64,000 nt of DNA from an uncultured Mordavella sp. (GTDB taxonomy: Bacteria; Bacillota; Clostridia; Lachnospirales; Lachnospiraceae). Positions 51,761 through 63,401 of the stretch are shown piece by piece. The translations under genes and the position numbers were made by a program. How positions within the stretch are numbered: the stretch's first letter is position 1; each line of letters begins with the position of its first letter. The notes under the pieces are model-generated. The model saw nothing but the letters and a program-made list of their open reading frames with translations, had not been told where the DNA came from and ran no database searches. The DNA is taken from contig CABPCP010000005.1 of the NCBI GenBank assembly GCA_902406105.1, positions 1-64,000 on the forward strand, read 5' to 3'.

Positions 51761-53149
51761 ATGAATATCGTAGAGGAAAAATGGCCTGAAATAATTGAAC
51801 ATCTAAGGGTGGAACATGAACTTTCCAATGTCTCTTTTACAACCTGGATCCAACCTTTGAAAATCTATGACGTCATTGACGATACCGTTTTTATACTGGT
51901 AAACATGAATGCCAGTGTAGAATACATAGAAAAAAAGTATCTCCTTCCGCTGAAGGTATGTATCGCGGAAATTACAGGAATTGAATACGAAGTAAGATTT
52001 ATTTCAGAGGACAGCAGCAAGCTGGCGGAAATCCAGAATATCGCGGCAGAGGCGAACCAGAGAAAACGTACCAAAAGCCTGGCGGAGAAAGCCGGGTTGA
52101 ATCCTAAATATACGTTCGACACTTTTGTTGTGGGAGGAAATAATAACTTTGCCCATGCGGCTTCCCTTGCGGTAGCAGAGTCGCCGGGAGAAGTATATAA
52201 CCCTCTTTTTATCTACGGGGGAGTAGGACTTGGAAAGACACATCTTATGCACTCCATCGCTCATTTCATTCTGGAGAAGAACGCAAAGAAAAAAGTGCTT
52301 TACGTAACCAGCGAAACCTTTACCAACGAACTGATCGATGCCCTGAAGAATGGAAAAACCTCAGGAAATGAGTCCGCGATGGCTCAGTTCCGTGAAAAAT
52401 ACAGAAATAACGATGTACTTTTGATCGATGATATCCAATTCATCATTGGAAAAGAAAGTACGCAGGAAGAGTTTTTCCATACATTTAACCACTTGCATAC
52501 TTCAGGAAAGCAGATCATCATCTCCAGTGATAAACCGCCCAAAGATATCGAAACGCTGGAAGCAAGACTTCGGACCCGTTTCGAGTGGGGGTTGATCGCG
52601 GATATTTCTGCGCCAAATTATGAGACAAGGATGGCGATCCTGCAGAAAAAAATTGAACTGGATCATCTGGAAAAATACAATATTCCTCATGATGTACTGG
52701 ACTATATTGCTACAAATATCAAAACAAATATCCGGGAATTGGAAGGTTCCTTAAATAAACTGATCGCTCTTTATAAACTGAACAACTACCAGGATCCTAT
52801 TGATATCAACCTGGCTACAAAAGCTTTGAAAGATATCATTTCTTCAAAAAATAACCGGGTAGTCACTCCAGATCTGATCCTTGACATTGTAGCGGATCAT
52901 TTCAATATTTCTGTATCAGACTTAAAGAGCAACAAAAGAAACGCGGAAATTGCCATTCCAAGACAGATTTCCATGTATTTCATCAGAAATATGACGGATA
53001 CTTCTCTGAAAACCATCGGGGTCATCCTGGGCGGCAAAGACCACTCCACGATTAAGTACGGAGCGGATAAAATCGCTTCTGAAATAAAGGAAGACGAAAC
53101 TTTGGCCAACACAATCAATATTATAAAGAAGAAAATCAATCCGGCATAA
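51761..53149 (+). CDS. dnaA: Chromosomal replication initiator protein DnaA
   Basis: 462 residues in four domains: N-terminal helicase-loading domain I, a short linker, the AAA+ domain (from TFDTFVVGGNNNFAHAAS; Walker A GGVGLGKTHL; Walker B VLLIDDIQFI; sensor 2 arginine in NIRELEGSLNKL), and the C-terminal DnaA-box reader with the signature GGKDHSTIKYG. It melts oriC and loads the helicase. AGGAG lies nine to ten bases before the ATG. DnaA boxes flank the gene on both sides. Confidence 0.98.
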   Translation: MNIVEEKWPEIIEHLRVEHELSNVSFTTWIQPLKIYDVIDDTVFILVNMNASVEYIEKKYLLPLKVCIAEITGIEYEVRFISEDSSKLAEIQNIAAEANQRKRTKSLAEKAGLNPKYTFDTFVVGGNNNFAHAASLAVAESPGEVYNPLFIYGGVGLGKTHLMHSIAHFILEKNAKKKVLYVTSETFTNELIDALKNGKTSGNESAMAQFREKYRNNDVLLIDDIQFIIGKESTQEEFFHTFNHLHTSGKQIIISSDKPPKDIETLEARLRTRFEWGLIADISAPNYETRMAILQKKIELDHLEKYNIPHDVLDYIATNIKTNIRELEGSLNKLIALYKLNNYQDPIDINLATKALKDIISSKNNRVVTPDLILDIVADHFNISVSDLKSNKRNAEIAIPRQISMYFIRNMTDTSLKTIGVILGGKDHSTIKYGADKIASEIKEDETLANTINIIKKKINPA

Positions 53150-53218
53150 TGTGAATAAATATGTGGACATCCTATGGATAACTGAAAAAGAGAAAAAGAA
53201 ATAAAAAAGTTATCCAGA
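53150..53218 (+). other. DnaA-box-like sites between dnaA and dnaN (possible oriC part 2)
   Basis: Sites with one mismatch to TTATCCACA or its complement at 53150-53158 (TGTGAATAA), 53173-53181 (TATGGATAA) and 53210-53218 (TTATCCAGA), in the 234-bp dnaA-dnaN gap. An A/T-rich stretch and a TATAAT (53349-53354, poor -35) precede dnaN. Confidence 0.6.
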
Positions 53219-53383
53219 ATACATTCACAGGAACCTAAACACCGTTCCACTTGTTTATAAAATTCAGAATCGCTGGAAAATAAAGGGATAAACCTAGTTT
53301 TCCCCGTATTCCACACCCCTAATAAGAAGAATACGGAAATAAATGATATATAATATCTATTCCTACGCGAAAGGAGTTTTACC

Positions 53384-54493
53384 ATGAAGATCATCTGTAC
53401 AAAATCAAACTTGGCAAAAGGAGTTGGAATCGTAGCGAAAGCTGTACCTTCCAAGACTACTATGCCTATACTAGAATGTATCTTGATCGATGCTACAACA
53501 GATATCATCCGACTGACCGCTAATGACATGGAGCTTGGAATCCAGACGGAGATTGAAGGAGAGATTTCTGAAAGAGGAATGATCGCTATAGACGCCAGAA
53601 TCTTTTCAGAGATCGTCCGCAAGCTTCCAGATAACAATATCGTGATTGAAACAGACGAGAACCTTCAGACAACCATTGTATGTGAAAAAGCCAAATTCGA
53701 TATTGCCGGAAAACCTGGAGAAGAATTTTCTTATCTTCCGGTAATTGAAAAAGAAGATTCTATCGAAATCTCACAGTTTACATTGAAAGAGATGATCCGT
53801 CAGACGATCTTTTCTATTTCTGACAGCGAAAGCAACAAAATGATGACGGGAGAGTTATTTGAGATCAAAGATAATGTCCTGCGCGTTATTTCTTTGGATG
53901 GACATAGAATCTCAATCCGTAAGATGGAATTAAAGAATCCCGTCAGTGATAAAAAGCTGATCGTTCCAGGAAAGACTTTGACAGAGATCAGTAAGATTTT
54001 GTCCGGGGAAGCAGAAAGCATGGTCAATATCTCATATACAAATAATCATATCGTATTTGAGTTTGATAATACCATCGTTGTATCTCGTCTGATCGAAGGA
54101 GAATATTTCAAGATCGACCAAATGCTGTCCAGCGATTATGAGACAAAATTGAAGATCAACAAGAAAGAACTATTGAATTGTATCGACAGAGCTACTCTTC
54201 TGATCAAAGAAGGAGATAAAAAACCGATCATCATTAATATTCAGAACGAGGTCATGGAACTTAAGATCAAATCTCAGATTGGTTCCATGAATGAAGAAAT
54301 TGAGATCGAAAAAGAAGGAAAAGATCTTTTGATCGGATTTAATCCAAAATTCCTGATTGATGCATTAAGGGTCATTGATGATGAAGAAGTAACTTTGTAT
54401 CTTATGAACGCAAAGGCGCCCTGCTTTATCAGGGATGATGATGAATCTTATATTTATCTGATTCTGCCGGTGAACTTTAACGCGGTATCCTAA
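53384..54493 (+). CDS. dnaN: DNA polymerase III beta subunit (sliding clamp)
   Basis: 369 residues, three repeated clamp domains; recognisable by MKIICTKSNLAKGVGIVAKAVPSKTTMPILECILIDA, FDIAGKPGEEFSYLP, the domain 2 run ISLDGHRISIRKMEL and the C-terminal YLILPVNF. Forms a ring that tethers the polymerase and other factors to DNA. AAAGGAG precedes the ATG by 7 bases. Confidence 0.97.
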   Translation: MKIICTKSNLAKGVGIVAKAVPSKTTMPILECILIDATTDIIRLTANDMELGIQTEIEGEISERGMIAIDARIFSEIVRKLPDNNIVIETDENLQTTIVCEKAKFDIAGKPGEEFSYLPVIEKEDSIEISQFTLKEMIRQTIFSISDSESNKMMTGELFEIKDNVLRVISLDGHRISIRKMELKNPVSDKKLIVPGKTLTEISKILSGEAESMVNISYTNNHIVFEFDNTIVVSRLIEGEYFKIDQMLSSDYETKLKINKKELLNCIDRATLLIKEGDKKPIIINIQNEVMELKIKSQIGSMNEEIEIEKEGKDLLIGFNPKFLIDALRVIDDEEVTLYLMNAKAPCFIRDDDESYIYLILPVNFNAVS

Positions 54494-54533
54494 CTGCGGC
54501 GGCAGCATAGGGACGGCATTAAGGAGTTAAAAA

Positions 54534-54743
54534 ATGTATGAAGTTAAATTGAGAGACGAATTTATAAAATTAGGGCAGGCCTTAAAGGCCGCCGGATTGG
54601 TAGAGTCTGGAGTAGAGGCGAAAGAAGTTATACAAAGCGGGCTTGTGAAAGTGAACGGAGAAACAGATACCCGCAGGGGAAAGAAATTATACGCGGGTGA
54701 TATCGTGACTTTTAACGGGGAAGAAATTAAAATTGAAGATTGA
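54534..54743 (+). CDS. yaaA: S4-domain RNA-binding protein YaaA (RlbA-like)
   Basis: 69 residues forming one S4 RNA-binding fold: DEFIKLGQALKAAGLVESGVEAKEVIQSGLVKVNGETDTRRGKKLYAGDIVTFNGEEIKI. It lies at its conserved place between dnaN and recF; linked to ribosome assembly in Bacillus. AAGGAG precedes the ATG; the stop overlaps the TTG start of recF by 11 bp. Confidence 0.94.
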   Translation: MYEVKLRDEFIKLGQALKAAGLVESGVEAKEVIQSGLVKVNGETDTRRGKKLYAGDIVTFNGEEIKIED

Positions 54744-55818
54744 GTCTTTAAAATTAAAAAATTTCAGAAATTATGAATTATTAAATCTGAAATTTGATGA
54801 TGCAGCGAACATTTTTTATGGCGATAATGCTCAGGGAAAAACCAATATCCTGGAAGCGGTCTATCTTTCCGGGACCACAAAATCCCACAGAGGTTCCAAA
54901 GACAGGGATATGATCCGGTTTGGGGAAGAGGAATCTCATATTGAGGTTATGGTCAAAAAGAATGAAATGACTTATCAGATTGATCTTCACTTGAAAAAAA
55001 ACAGCCCAAAAGGAATTGCCATTAATAAAATTCCCATTAGAAAAGCAAGTGAATTGTTTGGAATTGTTAATATTGTATTTTTTTCTCCGGAAGATTTGAA
55101 TATTATAAAAAATGGTCCTTCTGAGAGAAGAAGATTCATTGATTTGGAGTTATCTCAATTAGATAAAATATACCTGAAAAATTTATCTAATTATAATAGA
55201 ATCATTAATCAGAGAAATCATCTGCTTAAGGAAATCCAATATCAAAAAGATTTGATACAGACTTTGGAAATCTGGGATATGCAGTTGGTCACTTATGGGA
55301 ACGCGATCATTGAGAGGAGAAAGATTTTTATTGATGAAATAAATAAAATAGTTTCTTCTATTCATAAAAAATTAACGGGTGAAAGAGAAAATATCCAACT
55401 AATCTATGAACCCAGCATCGGAAGTATGTCCTTGGAACAAGCTTTGATGAAAAACAGAGAAAAAGATATGAAAATAAAGAGTACCTCCGTAGGACCTCAT
55501 AGAGATGATATTTGTTTTAAAAATGGCAGTCTGGATCTTAGGCGTTTTGGATCTCAGGGGCAGCAAAGAACGGCGGCCTTGTCTTTAAAACTCTCAGAGA
55601 TAGAACTTGTAAAAAAAGTAATCAATGACACTCCTGTGTTATTGTTGGATGATGTATTGTCTGAATTGGATAAACACAGGCAAAACTATTTATTAGACAG
55701 CATCCATGATATCCAGACATTGATCACCTGTACAGGAGTAGAAGAATTTGTAAATCACCGATTTTCAATCAATAAAGTATTTCATGTTCAGAATGGACAG
55801 GTGGCAAAAGAAAATTAG
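54733..55818 (+). CDS. recF: DNA replication and repair protein RecF
   Basis: 361 residues of the SMC-like ATPase family: Walker A GDNAQGKTNILEAVYLSG (~30-47), signature LRRFGSQGQQRTAALSLKL (~270-290) and Walker B VLLLDDVLSELD. Loads RecA at gaps and helps restart forks. The start codon is TTG 54733 within the yaaA end, giving MKIESLKLKNFRNYE, the conserved N-terminus; GGGGAAG upstream is a weak ribosome binding site, consistent with coupling to yaaA. Confidence 0.95.
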   Translation: MKIESLKLKNFRNYELLNLKFDDAANIFYGDNAQGKTNILEAVYLSGTTKSHRGSKDRDMIRFGEEESHIEVMVKKNEMTYQIDLHLKKNSPKGIAINKIPIRKASELFGIVNIVFFSPEDLNIIKNGPSERRRFIDLELSQLDKIYLKNLSNYNRIINQRNHLLKEIQYQKDLIQTLEIWDMQLVTYGNAIIERRKIFIDEINKIVSSIHKKLTGERENIQLIYEPSIGSMSLEQALMKNREKDMKIKSTSVGPHRDDICFKNGSLDLRRFGSQGQQRTAALSLKLSEIELVKKVINDTPVLLLDDVLSELDKHRQNYLLDSIHDIQTLITCTGVEEFVNHRFSINKVFHVQNGQVAKEN

Positions 55819-55829
55819 GAGGATCATAA

Positions 55830-57761
<1,932 letters not shown>

Positions 57762-57775
57762 GAGGATAAAAGAAA

Positions 57776-60262
57776 ATGGAAGATAATATTTTTGATAAAG
57801 TCCATGAAGTGGACTTAAAGAAGACGATGGAAGACTCCTACATTGATTATGCCATGAGCGTAATCGCTTCCAGAGCGCTTCCGGATGTGCGGGACGGTTT
57901 AAAGCCGGTTCAGAGAAGAATTCTCTATTCTATGATCGAGCTGAACAATGGACCAGATAAGCCGCACAGAAAATCTGCCCGTATCGTTGGTGATACCATG
58001 GGTAAATACCATCCCCATGGAGATAGTTCTATTTACGGGGCTTTGGTAAATATGGCCCAGGAGTGGTCTACCAGATATCCGCTGGTGGATGGCCATGGAA
58101 ACTTTGGATCTGTAGATGGAGACGGGGCAGCCGCCATGCGGTATACGGAAGCACGTCTAAGTAAGATTTCTATGGAATTGACGGCAGATATCAACAAAGA
58201 TACGGTTGATTTCATGCCAAACTTTGATGAGACAGAGAAGGAACCAACAGTACTTCCCGCAAGATTTCCAAATCTTTTAGTGAATGGAACATCAGGAATC
58301 GCGGTTGGAATGGCCACCAATATTCCGCCTCACAACTTAAAAGAAATCATCAATGCGGTAGTCAAGATCATCGACGACCAGATCGCGGATAAAGAGGAGA
58401 CCACCATTGAAGAGATCCTTCAGATCGTAAAAGGACCGGATTTTCCCACAGGCGGAACCATCCTTGGAACCAGAGGCATCGAGGAAGCTTACCGCACCGG
58501 GCGGGGGAAGATTCGCGTCCGGGCAGTGACAGACATTGAGACCATGCCAAATGGTAAGAGCCGGATCATTGTGACAGAACTTCCTTACATGGTGAATAAA
58601 GCGCGTCTGATCGAGAAAATCGCTGAAATGGTGAGAGATAAGAAAATCGACGGAATCACAGACTTAAGCGATCAGTCCAGCCGGGAGGGTATGCGGGTGG
58701 TCATTGAACTTCGGAAAGACGTTAATGCCAATGTATTGTTGAATCAGCTTTATAAACATACCCAGCTCCAGGATACGTTTGGAGTGATCATGCTAGCTCT
58801 TGTTGGAAATGTTCCAAAAGTCATGAATCTTCTGGATATGTTAAACCACTATCTGAAGCATCAGGAAGATGTGGTTACCAGAAGAACAAAATATGAGTTA
58901 AACAAAGCAGAAGAGCGGGCACATATTTTAGAGGGATTGCTGATCGCCCTGGATCACATTGATGAAGTGATCAGCATTATCCGCGGTTCCCAGACGGTAC
59001 AGATCGCCAAGACAGAGTTGATGGCGCGCTTTGATTTAAGCGACGCCCAGGCTCAGGCAATTGTGGATATGCGGCTGCGGGCTTTGACCGGTTTGGAACG
59101 GGAGAAGCTGGAAGCAGAATATAACGAACTGGTAAAACAGATCGAACATTTGAAAGCCATCCTTGCGGATCGGAAGCTGCTCCTTGGAGTTATAAAGGAA
59201 GAAATCCTTGCTATCCGGGATAAATACGGAGACGAAAGAAGAACCTCTATTGGATTTGATGAGTATGACATTTCCATGGAAGATTTGATTCCTAAGGAAG
59301 ATGTTGTCATTACAATGACGAAATTAGGATATATCAAACGGATGTCAGAAGATACCTTCAAAGCTCAGAACCGGGGAGGCAAAGGCATTAAGGGAATGCA
59401 GACTCTGGAAGAAGATTATGTAGAAGACCTTCTGATGTGCAATACTCATCATTACATTATGTTCTTTACCAATGCGGGACGGGTCTACCGGCTGAAAGGC
59501 TATGAGATTCCGGAGGCCAGCCGGACATCCAGAGGAACAGCGATCATCAACCTTCTGCAGCTGATGCCCGGAGAAAATATCACAGCAGTCATACCTGTAG
59601 AGTATTACAGTGAGAAGGCATATCTTGTGATGGCTACCAAGAAAGGTCTGATCAAAAAGACGCCATTGAAAGAATACGCCAATGTAAGAAAAACAGGGCT
59701 TGCCGCAATTACATTAAGAGAAGACGATGAATTGATCGAAGTGAAATTCACCAATGGGCGACAGGAGATCATTCTCGCAACCAAGTATGGACAGTGTATC
59801 CGATTCCGCGAAAATGATGTTCGCTGTACAGGAAGGACATCCATGGGAGTGCGCGGAATCAATCTGGCCGACAGAGACGAAGTGATCGGTATGCAGCTTG
59901 CTTCCCAGGGAACAGATCTTCTCATTGTTTCAGAAAAAGGAATGGGAAAACGGACCTCCGTCGATGAATTTACCGCTCAAAACCGAGGCGGAAAAGGCGT
60001 GAAGTGTTATAAGATCACAGAAAAGACAGGAAATGTAGTCGGTATCAAAGGAGTCCATGAGGATGACGAGATCATGATCATCAACACAGAAGGAATCATC
60101 ATCCGCATGCTGTGCAGCGGAATCTCAGTCCTTGGCCGTGTAACCTCAGGAGTGAAACTGATCAATCTGAAAGAAGGAGATACGGTAGCAAGCATCGCAA
60201 AAGTGCGGGATGGAGAAAAAGAAGATTATAAGAAGAAATACTTTTTGGATGAGGAAGAATAA
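57776..60262 (+). CDS. gyrA: DNA gyrase subunit A
   Basis: 828 residues: the breakage-reunion domain with catalytic Tyr123 in [13 protein letters not shown], and a C-terminal beta-pinwheel with two QNRGGKG boxes (~531 and ~734), variants of the GyrA box needed for DNA wrapping. The quinolone-determining region reads HGDSSIYG, so Ser84 (E. coli Ser83) is wild-type and the position equal to E. coli Asp87 is Gly88. AGGAGG lies 10 bases before the ATG. 14 bp after gyrB. Repeat copy 10 follows the stop. Confidence 0.98.
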   Translation: MEDNIFDKVHEVDLKKTMEDSYIDYAMSVIASRALPDVRDGLKPVQRRILYSMIELNNGPDKPHRKSARIVGDTMGKYHPHGDSSIYGALVNMAQEWSTRYPLVDGHGNFGSVDGDGAAAMRYTEARLSKISMELTADINKDTVDFMPNFDETEKEPTVLPARFPNLLVNGTSGIAVGMATNIPPHNLKEIINAVVKIIDDQIADKEETTIEEILQIVKGPDFPTGGTILGTRGIEEAYRTGRGKIRVRAVTDIETMPNGKSRIIVTELPYMVNKARLIEKIAEMVRDKKIDGITDLSDQSSREGMRVVIELRKDVNANVLLNQLYKHTQLQDTFGVIMLALVGNVPKVMNLLDMLNHYLKHQEDVVTRRTKYELNKAEERAHILEGLLIALDHIDEVISIIRGSQTVQIAKTELMARFDLSDAQAQAIVDMRLRALTGLEREKLEAEYNELVKQIEHLKAILADRKLLLGVIKEEILAIRDKYGDERRTSIGFDEYDISMEDLIPKEDVVITMTKLGYIKRMSEDTFKAQNRGGKGIKGMQTLEEDYVEDLLMCNTHHYIMFFTNAGRVYRLKGYEIPEASRTSRGTAIINLLQLMPGENITAVIPVEYYSEKAYLVMATKKGLIKKTPLKEYANVRKTGLAAITLREDDELIEVKFTNGRQEIILATKYGQCIRFRENDVRCTGRTSMGVRGINLADRDEVIGMQLASQGTDLLIVSEKGMGKRTSVDEFTAQNRGGKGVKCYKITEKTGNVVGIKGVHEDDEIMIINTEGIIIRMLCSGISVLGRVTSGVKLINLKEGDTVASIAKVRDGEKEDYKKKYFLDEEE

Positions 60263-60268
60263 TTAAAT

Positions 60269-60329
60269 GGGGCCGGGGGATTTTTAAAAATCCCCCGGCC
60301 TAAATTAAAAATGCCCTGTCCCTTTTTGA
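60269..60329 (+). repeat. Palindromic repeat, copy 10
   Basis: Core 60269-60302 (last two right-arm bases changed) with a full tail to 60329, three bases short of the stop codon of the convergent C_GCAxxG gene. It starts six bases after gyrA. Confidence 0.93.
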
Positions 60330-60332
60330 AAA

Positions 60333-60797
60333 TTAATTCTCGATCAATCCGTCCTTCTCTAATTCTCGCAGAATAATTTCTGCCGTCTTTTTCACTGTTA
60401 TGGAGACAAACTGTGTACATTGGGCTTTACGTTCAGGAGAATTCTTTTCTTTTCCCCTGGTAAGTACTCGGCAGCATGTGCCTCCGCAGGTTTCTTTGAA
60501 AAAGTCATGCATTTCGTTGCATAAAGCAAAGCATCGGTTGATTTTCGGATCGCCAGGTGTCTTCCTTCCAAAGAAATAACCGATGCACATAGTAGCTCCG
60601 GCAAGCGCGCCGCAAATACATCCGCCGCCTCCAAGTCCCCATGGAAATCCGGAACTCATAGCGATCGCATCGTCAGACATGTCCAGTTCAAAATGCTTTT
60701 TAATTGCGTAAATAACAGACTCTGAACAGGCAAAACCTTGATTGAAAATTTCAACCGCATCCTTTTGTAATTCTTCCATATTAATGTTTGTATTCAT
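60333..60797 (-). CDS. C_GCAxxG_C_C family redox-type protein
   Basis: 154 residues. The family signature is clear: FNQGFACSESVIYAIKKHF, then GFPWGLGGGGCICGALAGATMCIGYFFGR, then CFALCNEMHDFFKETCGGTCCRVLTRG, plus a late Cys, giving many conserved cysteines suited to metal or redox cofactor binding. Function is not established. AGGAGG lies five bases before the ATG. The upstream palindrome (copy 11) touches this ribosome binding site and copy 10 touches the 3' end, so the whole gene lies between repeats. Confidence 0.88.
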   Translation of the reverse strand: MNTNINMEELQKDAVEIFNQGFACSESVIYAIKKHFELDMSDDAIAMSSGFPWGLGGGGCICGALAGATMCIGYFFGRKTPGDPKINRCFALCNEMHDFFKETCGGTCCRVLTRGKEKNSPERKAQCTQFVSITVKKTAEIILRELEKDGLIEN

Positions 60798-60811
60798 GAT
60801 AACCTCCTATT

Positions 60812-60870
60812 GGGGCCGGGGGATTTTTAAAAATCCCCCGGCCCAAATTAAAAATGCCCTGTCCCTATTT
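60812..60870 (+). repeat. Palindromic repeat, copy 11
   Basis: Core 60812-60845 and tail to ~60870 (last part TATTTTA instead of TTTTTGA). Same orientation as copy 10. In the C_GCAxxG transcript it would be the 5' leader, the core ending ~4 bases before AGGAGG. Confidence 0.93.
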
Positions 60871-60916
60871 TATATCAATTATAACTTTTTTTAAAGAAGT
60901 ACGGCCTATTTTCATG

Positions 60917-60952
60917 AAAAAAGGACCAGCGCATCTGCTGCTGATCCTTTTT
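60917..60952 (-). terminator. Intrinsic terminator of the aminotransferase-like gene
   Basis: On the minus strand AAAAAGGATCAGC (60952-60940) pairs with GCTGGTCCTTTTT (60930-60918; one G-U) and runs into T-rich sequence, 22 bp after the stop. Confidence 0.85.
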
Positions 60953-60974
60953 CTCAATCTGAAGGAATGAGAGA

Positions 60975-62258
60975 TTAAGCGTTTTCCGCAATTTCTTTTG
61001 TAATTTTAAGGAATTGGTCGATATCGTCTGTTCCATGACAGTGAAGCGGAGATACTCGCAGCGCACCTTCCAGCCCTAAGGATTCTACGATTCTCTGCGA
61101 GTAAGGACTTGTTTTTACCCGTTCAAAAATGGTTACACCGTGCTCCAGGTAACGCTGTGAACAGTCTGCATAATCGATACCCTTGATTCCCATTGCTACG
61201 ATCAGATCTTTGTAAGTAAGGTCTTCCATATCTACATAAACTTCCACATTTGGAATATGGCGAAGCCCTGGTACTTCATCTGTCCCTTCCAGCATCCGAT
61301 ACAGCAAGGCGCGCTCCTGCATATGGATTCTATACATACCTTCTTTGTAGAGTGTCCGTCGATCTGTGCTTTCGATAAAATCGGCTCCAATACTGCAGAC
61401 ATAATCAATCACCGCCATCATCGCGGCAAAATTTGCGGGAGAAGGAGTTCCCAGCGCCCACACATCCGCTGGTTTGTGGATCAGCTTGCGGTGAGGAAGG
61501 CAAGCTACACGGTCGGATACATAAGCATATCCACAACCGCGGATTCCGAAAAATTTGTACGGAGCGATATTTGCCACGTCAATATCCCAGTCTTCTACGT
61601 CAATGATTGCATGGGGTGCGTGCTGCACAGAATCAGAGATCACATAGATTTCGGGATTGATCTCCCGCGCCCTTCTTGTGATTTCTTTGATATCCATAAT
61701 ATTCCCAGATATGTTGGAAGCTGCCATGATGCTGAGCACACAGGTGTCTTTATCCACATACTCCATAACGGTATCCACATCGATGCCGCCAGTTGTTTTA
61801 TTTGCCGGAACAACCCGCAGTTCACGTCCGGTTCTTTCAGCATAGTATGCCATAGCGTCAAAAGCGGAAGGATGCTCCAGAGAAGAAGTTACAACATTTT
61901 TTCCCCAGTCGATTCCTTCCATAATGGTGCCGACCGCATGGAACATAGCCTGTGATGCTGATAATTCTGTGATCAGAGCGCCGCTTTTTGCTCCAAACAG
62001 AGTTTTTAGAATATCTTCCGTTCCGTTCTTTACATATGAAGATAATTCCAATCCTCTTCCTCTTACCCTTTCCGGGCAGTCTGGAAACATTTCCAGTTCT
62101 GCTTTTGCTTCTGCCGCTTTCTTTAGGCGGAGGGAACCTCCTGAATTCTCGAAGAAAAGACGTTTTCCATGTTCTGGATCTGCGTCCACATAGCAAAATT
62201 GATCCTTTAAAGATTTTTGATATTCATCGGAAAATAAAATTCCATGTTCCGTATTCAT
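60975..62258 (-). CDS. Class V aminotransferase-fold enzyme (cysteine desulfurase-like)
   Basis: 427 residues, PLP-dependent. Features: FFENSGGSLRLKKAAEAK at the start, ELSASQAMFHAVGTIM, VVTSSLEHPSAFDAMAYYAERTG (aromatic/His stacking region), VISDSVQHAPHAIIDVEDWDIDVANIAPYKFFGIRGCGYAYVSDRV with the PLP lysine in YKFFG, and a C-terminal RVSPLHCHGTDDIDQFL. The exact reaction is unknown; isc/suf partners are absent, so a dedicated Fe-S role is unlikely. ATG 62258 has AAGGAGGAAA upstream; an open frame of 59 codons before it overlaps the LysR region and is not used. Divergent from LysR. Confidence 0.88.
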   Translation of the reverse strand: MNTEHGILFSDEYQKSLKDQFCYVDADPEHGKRLFFENSGGSLRLKKAAEAKAELEMFPDCPERVRGRGLELSSYVKNGTEDILKTLFGAKSGALITELSASQAMFHAVGTIMEGIDWGKNVVTSSLEHPSAFDAMAYYAERTGRELRVVPANKTTGGIDVDTVMEYVDKDTCVLSIMAASNISGNIMDIKEITRRAREINPEIYVISDSVQHAPHAIIDVEDWDIDVANIAPYKFFGIRGCGYAYVSDRVACLPHRKLIHKPADVWALGTPSPANFAAMMAVIDYVCSIGADFIESTDRRTLYKEGMYRIHMQERALLYRMLEGTDEVPGLRHIPNVEVYVDMEDLTYKDLIVAMGIKGIDYADCSQRYLEHGVTIFERVKTSPYSQRIVESLGLEGALRVSPLHCHGTDDIDQFLKITKEIAENA

Positions 62259-62319
62259 TCTTATTTCCTCCTTGTAAGAACTTGTTTCATTAAGCACATC
62301 ATAGCACAAACCAGAATAA

Positions 62320-62348
62320 TTGAGAAATGAATAATTTTGCTGTATAAT
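62320..62348 (+). promoter_or_regulatory. Probable promoter of the LysR gene
   Basis: TTGAGA (62320-62325), a 17-bp spacer and TATAAT (62343-62348), ~32 bp before the LysR start. On the opposite strand TATGAT (62303-62298) is a plausible -10 for the aminotransferase gene, so the two promoters nearly overlap. Confidence 0.65.
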
Positions 62349-62379
62349 ATAGAAAAAAATTATATTTCGAGGTGAGGAT

Positions 62380-63294
62380 ATGAATCTGGCAGAAATTGAA
62401 ACGTTTTTGATGGTAGTAGAAACAAAGAACATCACGAAGACAGCGGAAAATCTGTTTCTATCCCAGCCAACAGTCAGTCATCGGTTAAAATCTCTGGAAG
62501 AAGAACTGGGGGTACAGCTTATGACTAGGAAAAAGGGATATAAGCAGATAGAACTGACTTCCCATGGGGAAGACTTTATTCCTATCGCAGAGAGGTGGGT
62601 ATATCTATGGCAGGAGATGCAAAGTTTAAAAGGGGACAGGGAGAACCTTTATCTAACGATCGGTTGTACGGATACAGTCAATAGCGCTATGATGTTTAAT
62701 CTGTACAGCGGAATGTTGGATGAGAATGAGCAAATGATCAATCTTAGAATTAAAACACATTATTCGTCCGAAATCTATCATTATCTGGAAAATCATGATA
62801 TTGATCTGGGATTTGTACATCATTATCTTCACTTTAAAAATATTATCGCTGAACCGATCTTAAAGGAAAAGATGTATATTATTCAGTCAGAAAAGGCGGA
62901 TATTGAAAAAGACATCATCCATACAGATGAATTAGACGTAGGAAGAGAGATTTTTTTAAGCTGGGAGACGGAATATCAGATTTGGCATGATCAATGGGTT
63001 ACAAAAGGAGAACGTCCCAGATTCCAGGTAGATACCTTCGAACTTCTTTTTCATTTGCTGGCCAGAGAAAGAATGTGGACAATTGCTCCTATTTCAGTAG
63101 TGGAGCGAATCCAGAAACTCCGCCCGGTACATGTCAGTGAAATTGGGAATGAGGTGCTTCCCCCGGAACGTCCTACCTATAAGGTGAGAAATAAATATCC
63201 AAGTGAGGCTACCAGAAAGTCTGTCCAGATTTTTGAGCAAAAACTACAGGAGTATCTAAAAGCAAAAAATTGGGGATACGTGGAAAATAAATAA
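62380..63294 (+). CDS. LysR-family transcriptional regulator
   Basis: 304 residues: N-terminal HTH NLAEIETFLMVVETKNITKTAENLFLSQPTVSHRLKSLEEELGVQLMTRKKGYKQIELTSHGEDFIPIAERW (2-75), then a periplasmic-binding-like effector domain. It probably controls the divergent class V enzyme gene and perhaps the hydroxyacid dehydrogenase gene downstream, by the usual LysR layout; the inducer is unknown. GGTGAGG precedes the ATG. Confidence 0.94.
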   Translation: MNLAEIETFLMVVETKNITKTAENLFLSQPTVSHRLKSLEEELGVQLMTRKKGYKQIELTSHGEDFIPIAERWVYLWQEMQSLKGDRENLYLTIGCTDTVNSAMMFNLYSGMLDENEQMINLRIKTHYSSEIYHYLENHDIDLGFVHHYLHFKNIIAEPILKEKMYIIQSEKADIEKDIIHTDELDVGREIFLSWETEYQIWHDQWVTKGERPRFQVDTFELLFHLLARERMWTIAPISVVERIQKLRPVHVSEIGNEVLPPERPTYKVRNKYPSEATRKSVQIFEQKLQEYLKAKNWGYVENK

Positions 63295-63350
63295 AAATAG
63301 TTAATATATTATAGTTAAATAATTTATTTTTTTCACTAATTTTACCATGG

Positions 63351-63356
63351 TATAAT
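63351..63356 (+). promoter_or_regulatory. Extended -10 promoter element before the hydroxyacid dehydrogenase gene
   Basis: TGGTATAAT carries the TGN extension just before TATAAT (63351-63356); no good -35 is seen. The gene starts 45 bp downstream. Confidence 0.5.
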
Positions 63357-63401
63357 TCAGTCATAAAAGCTTGTAAATATAAAATGGAGGAGGAATTTAC
63401 C

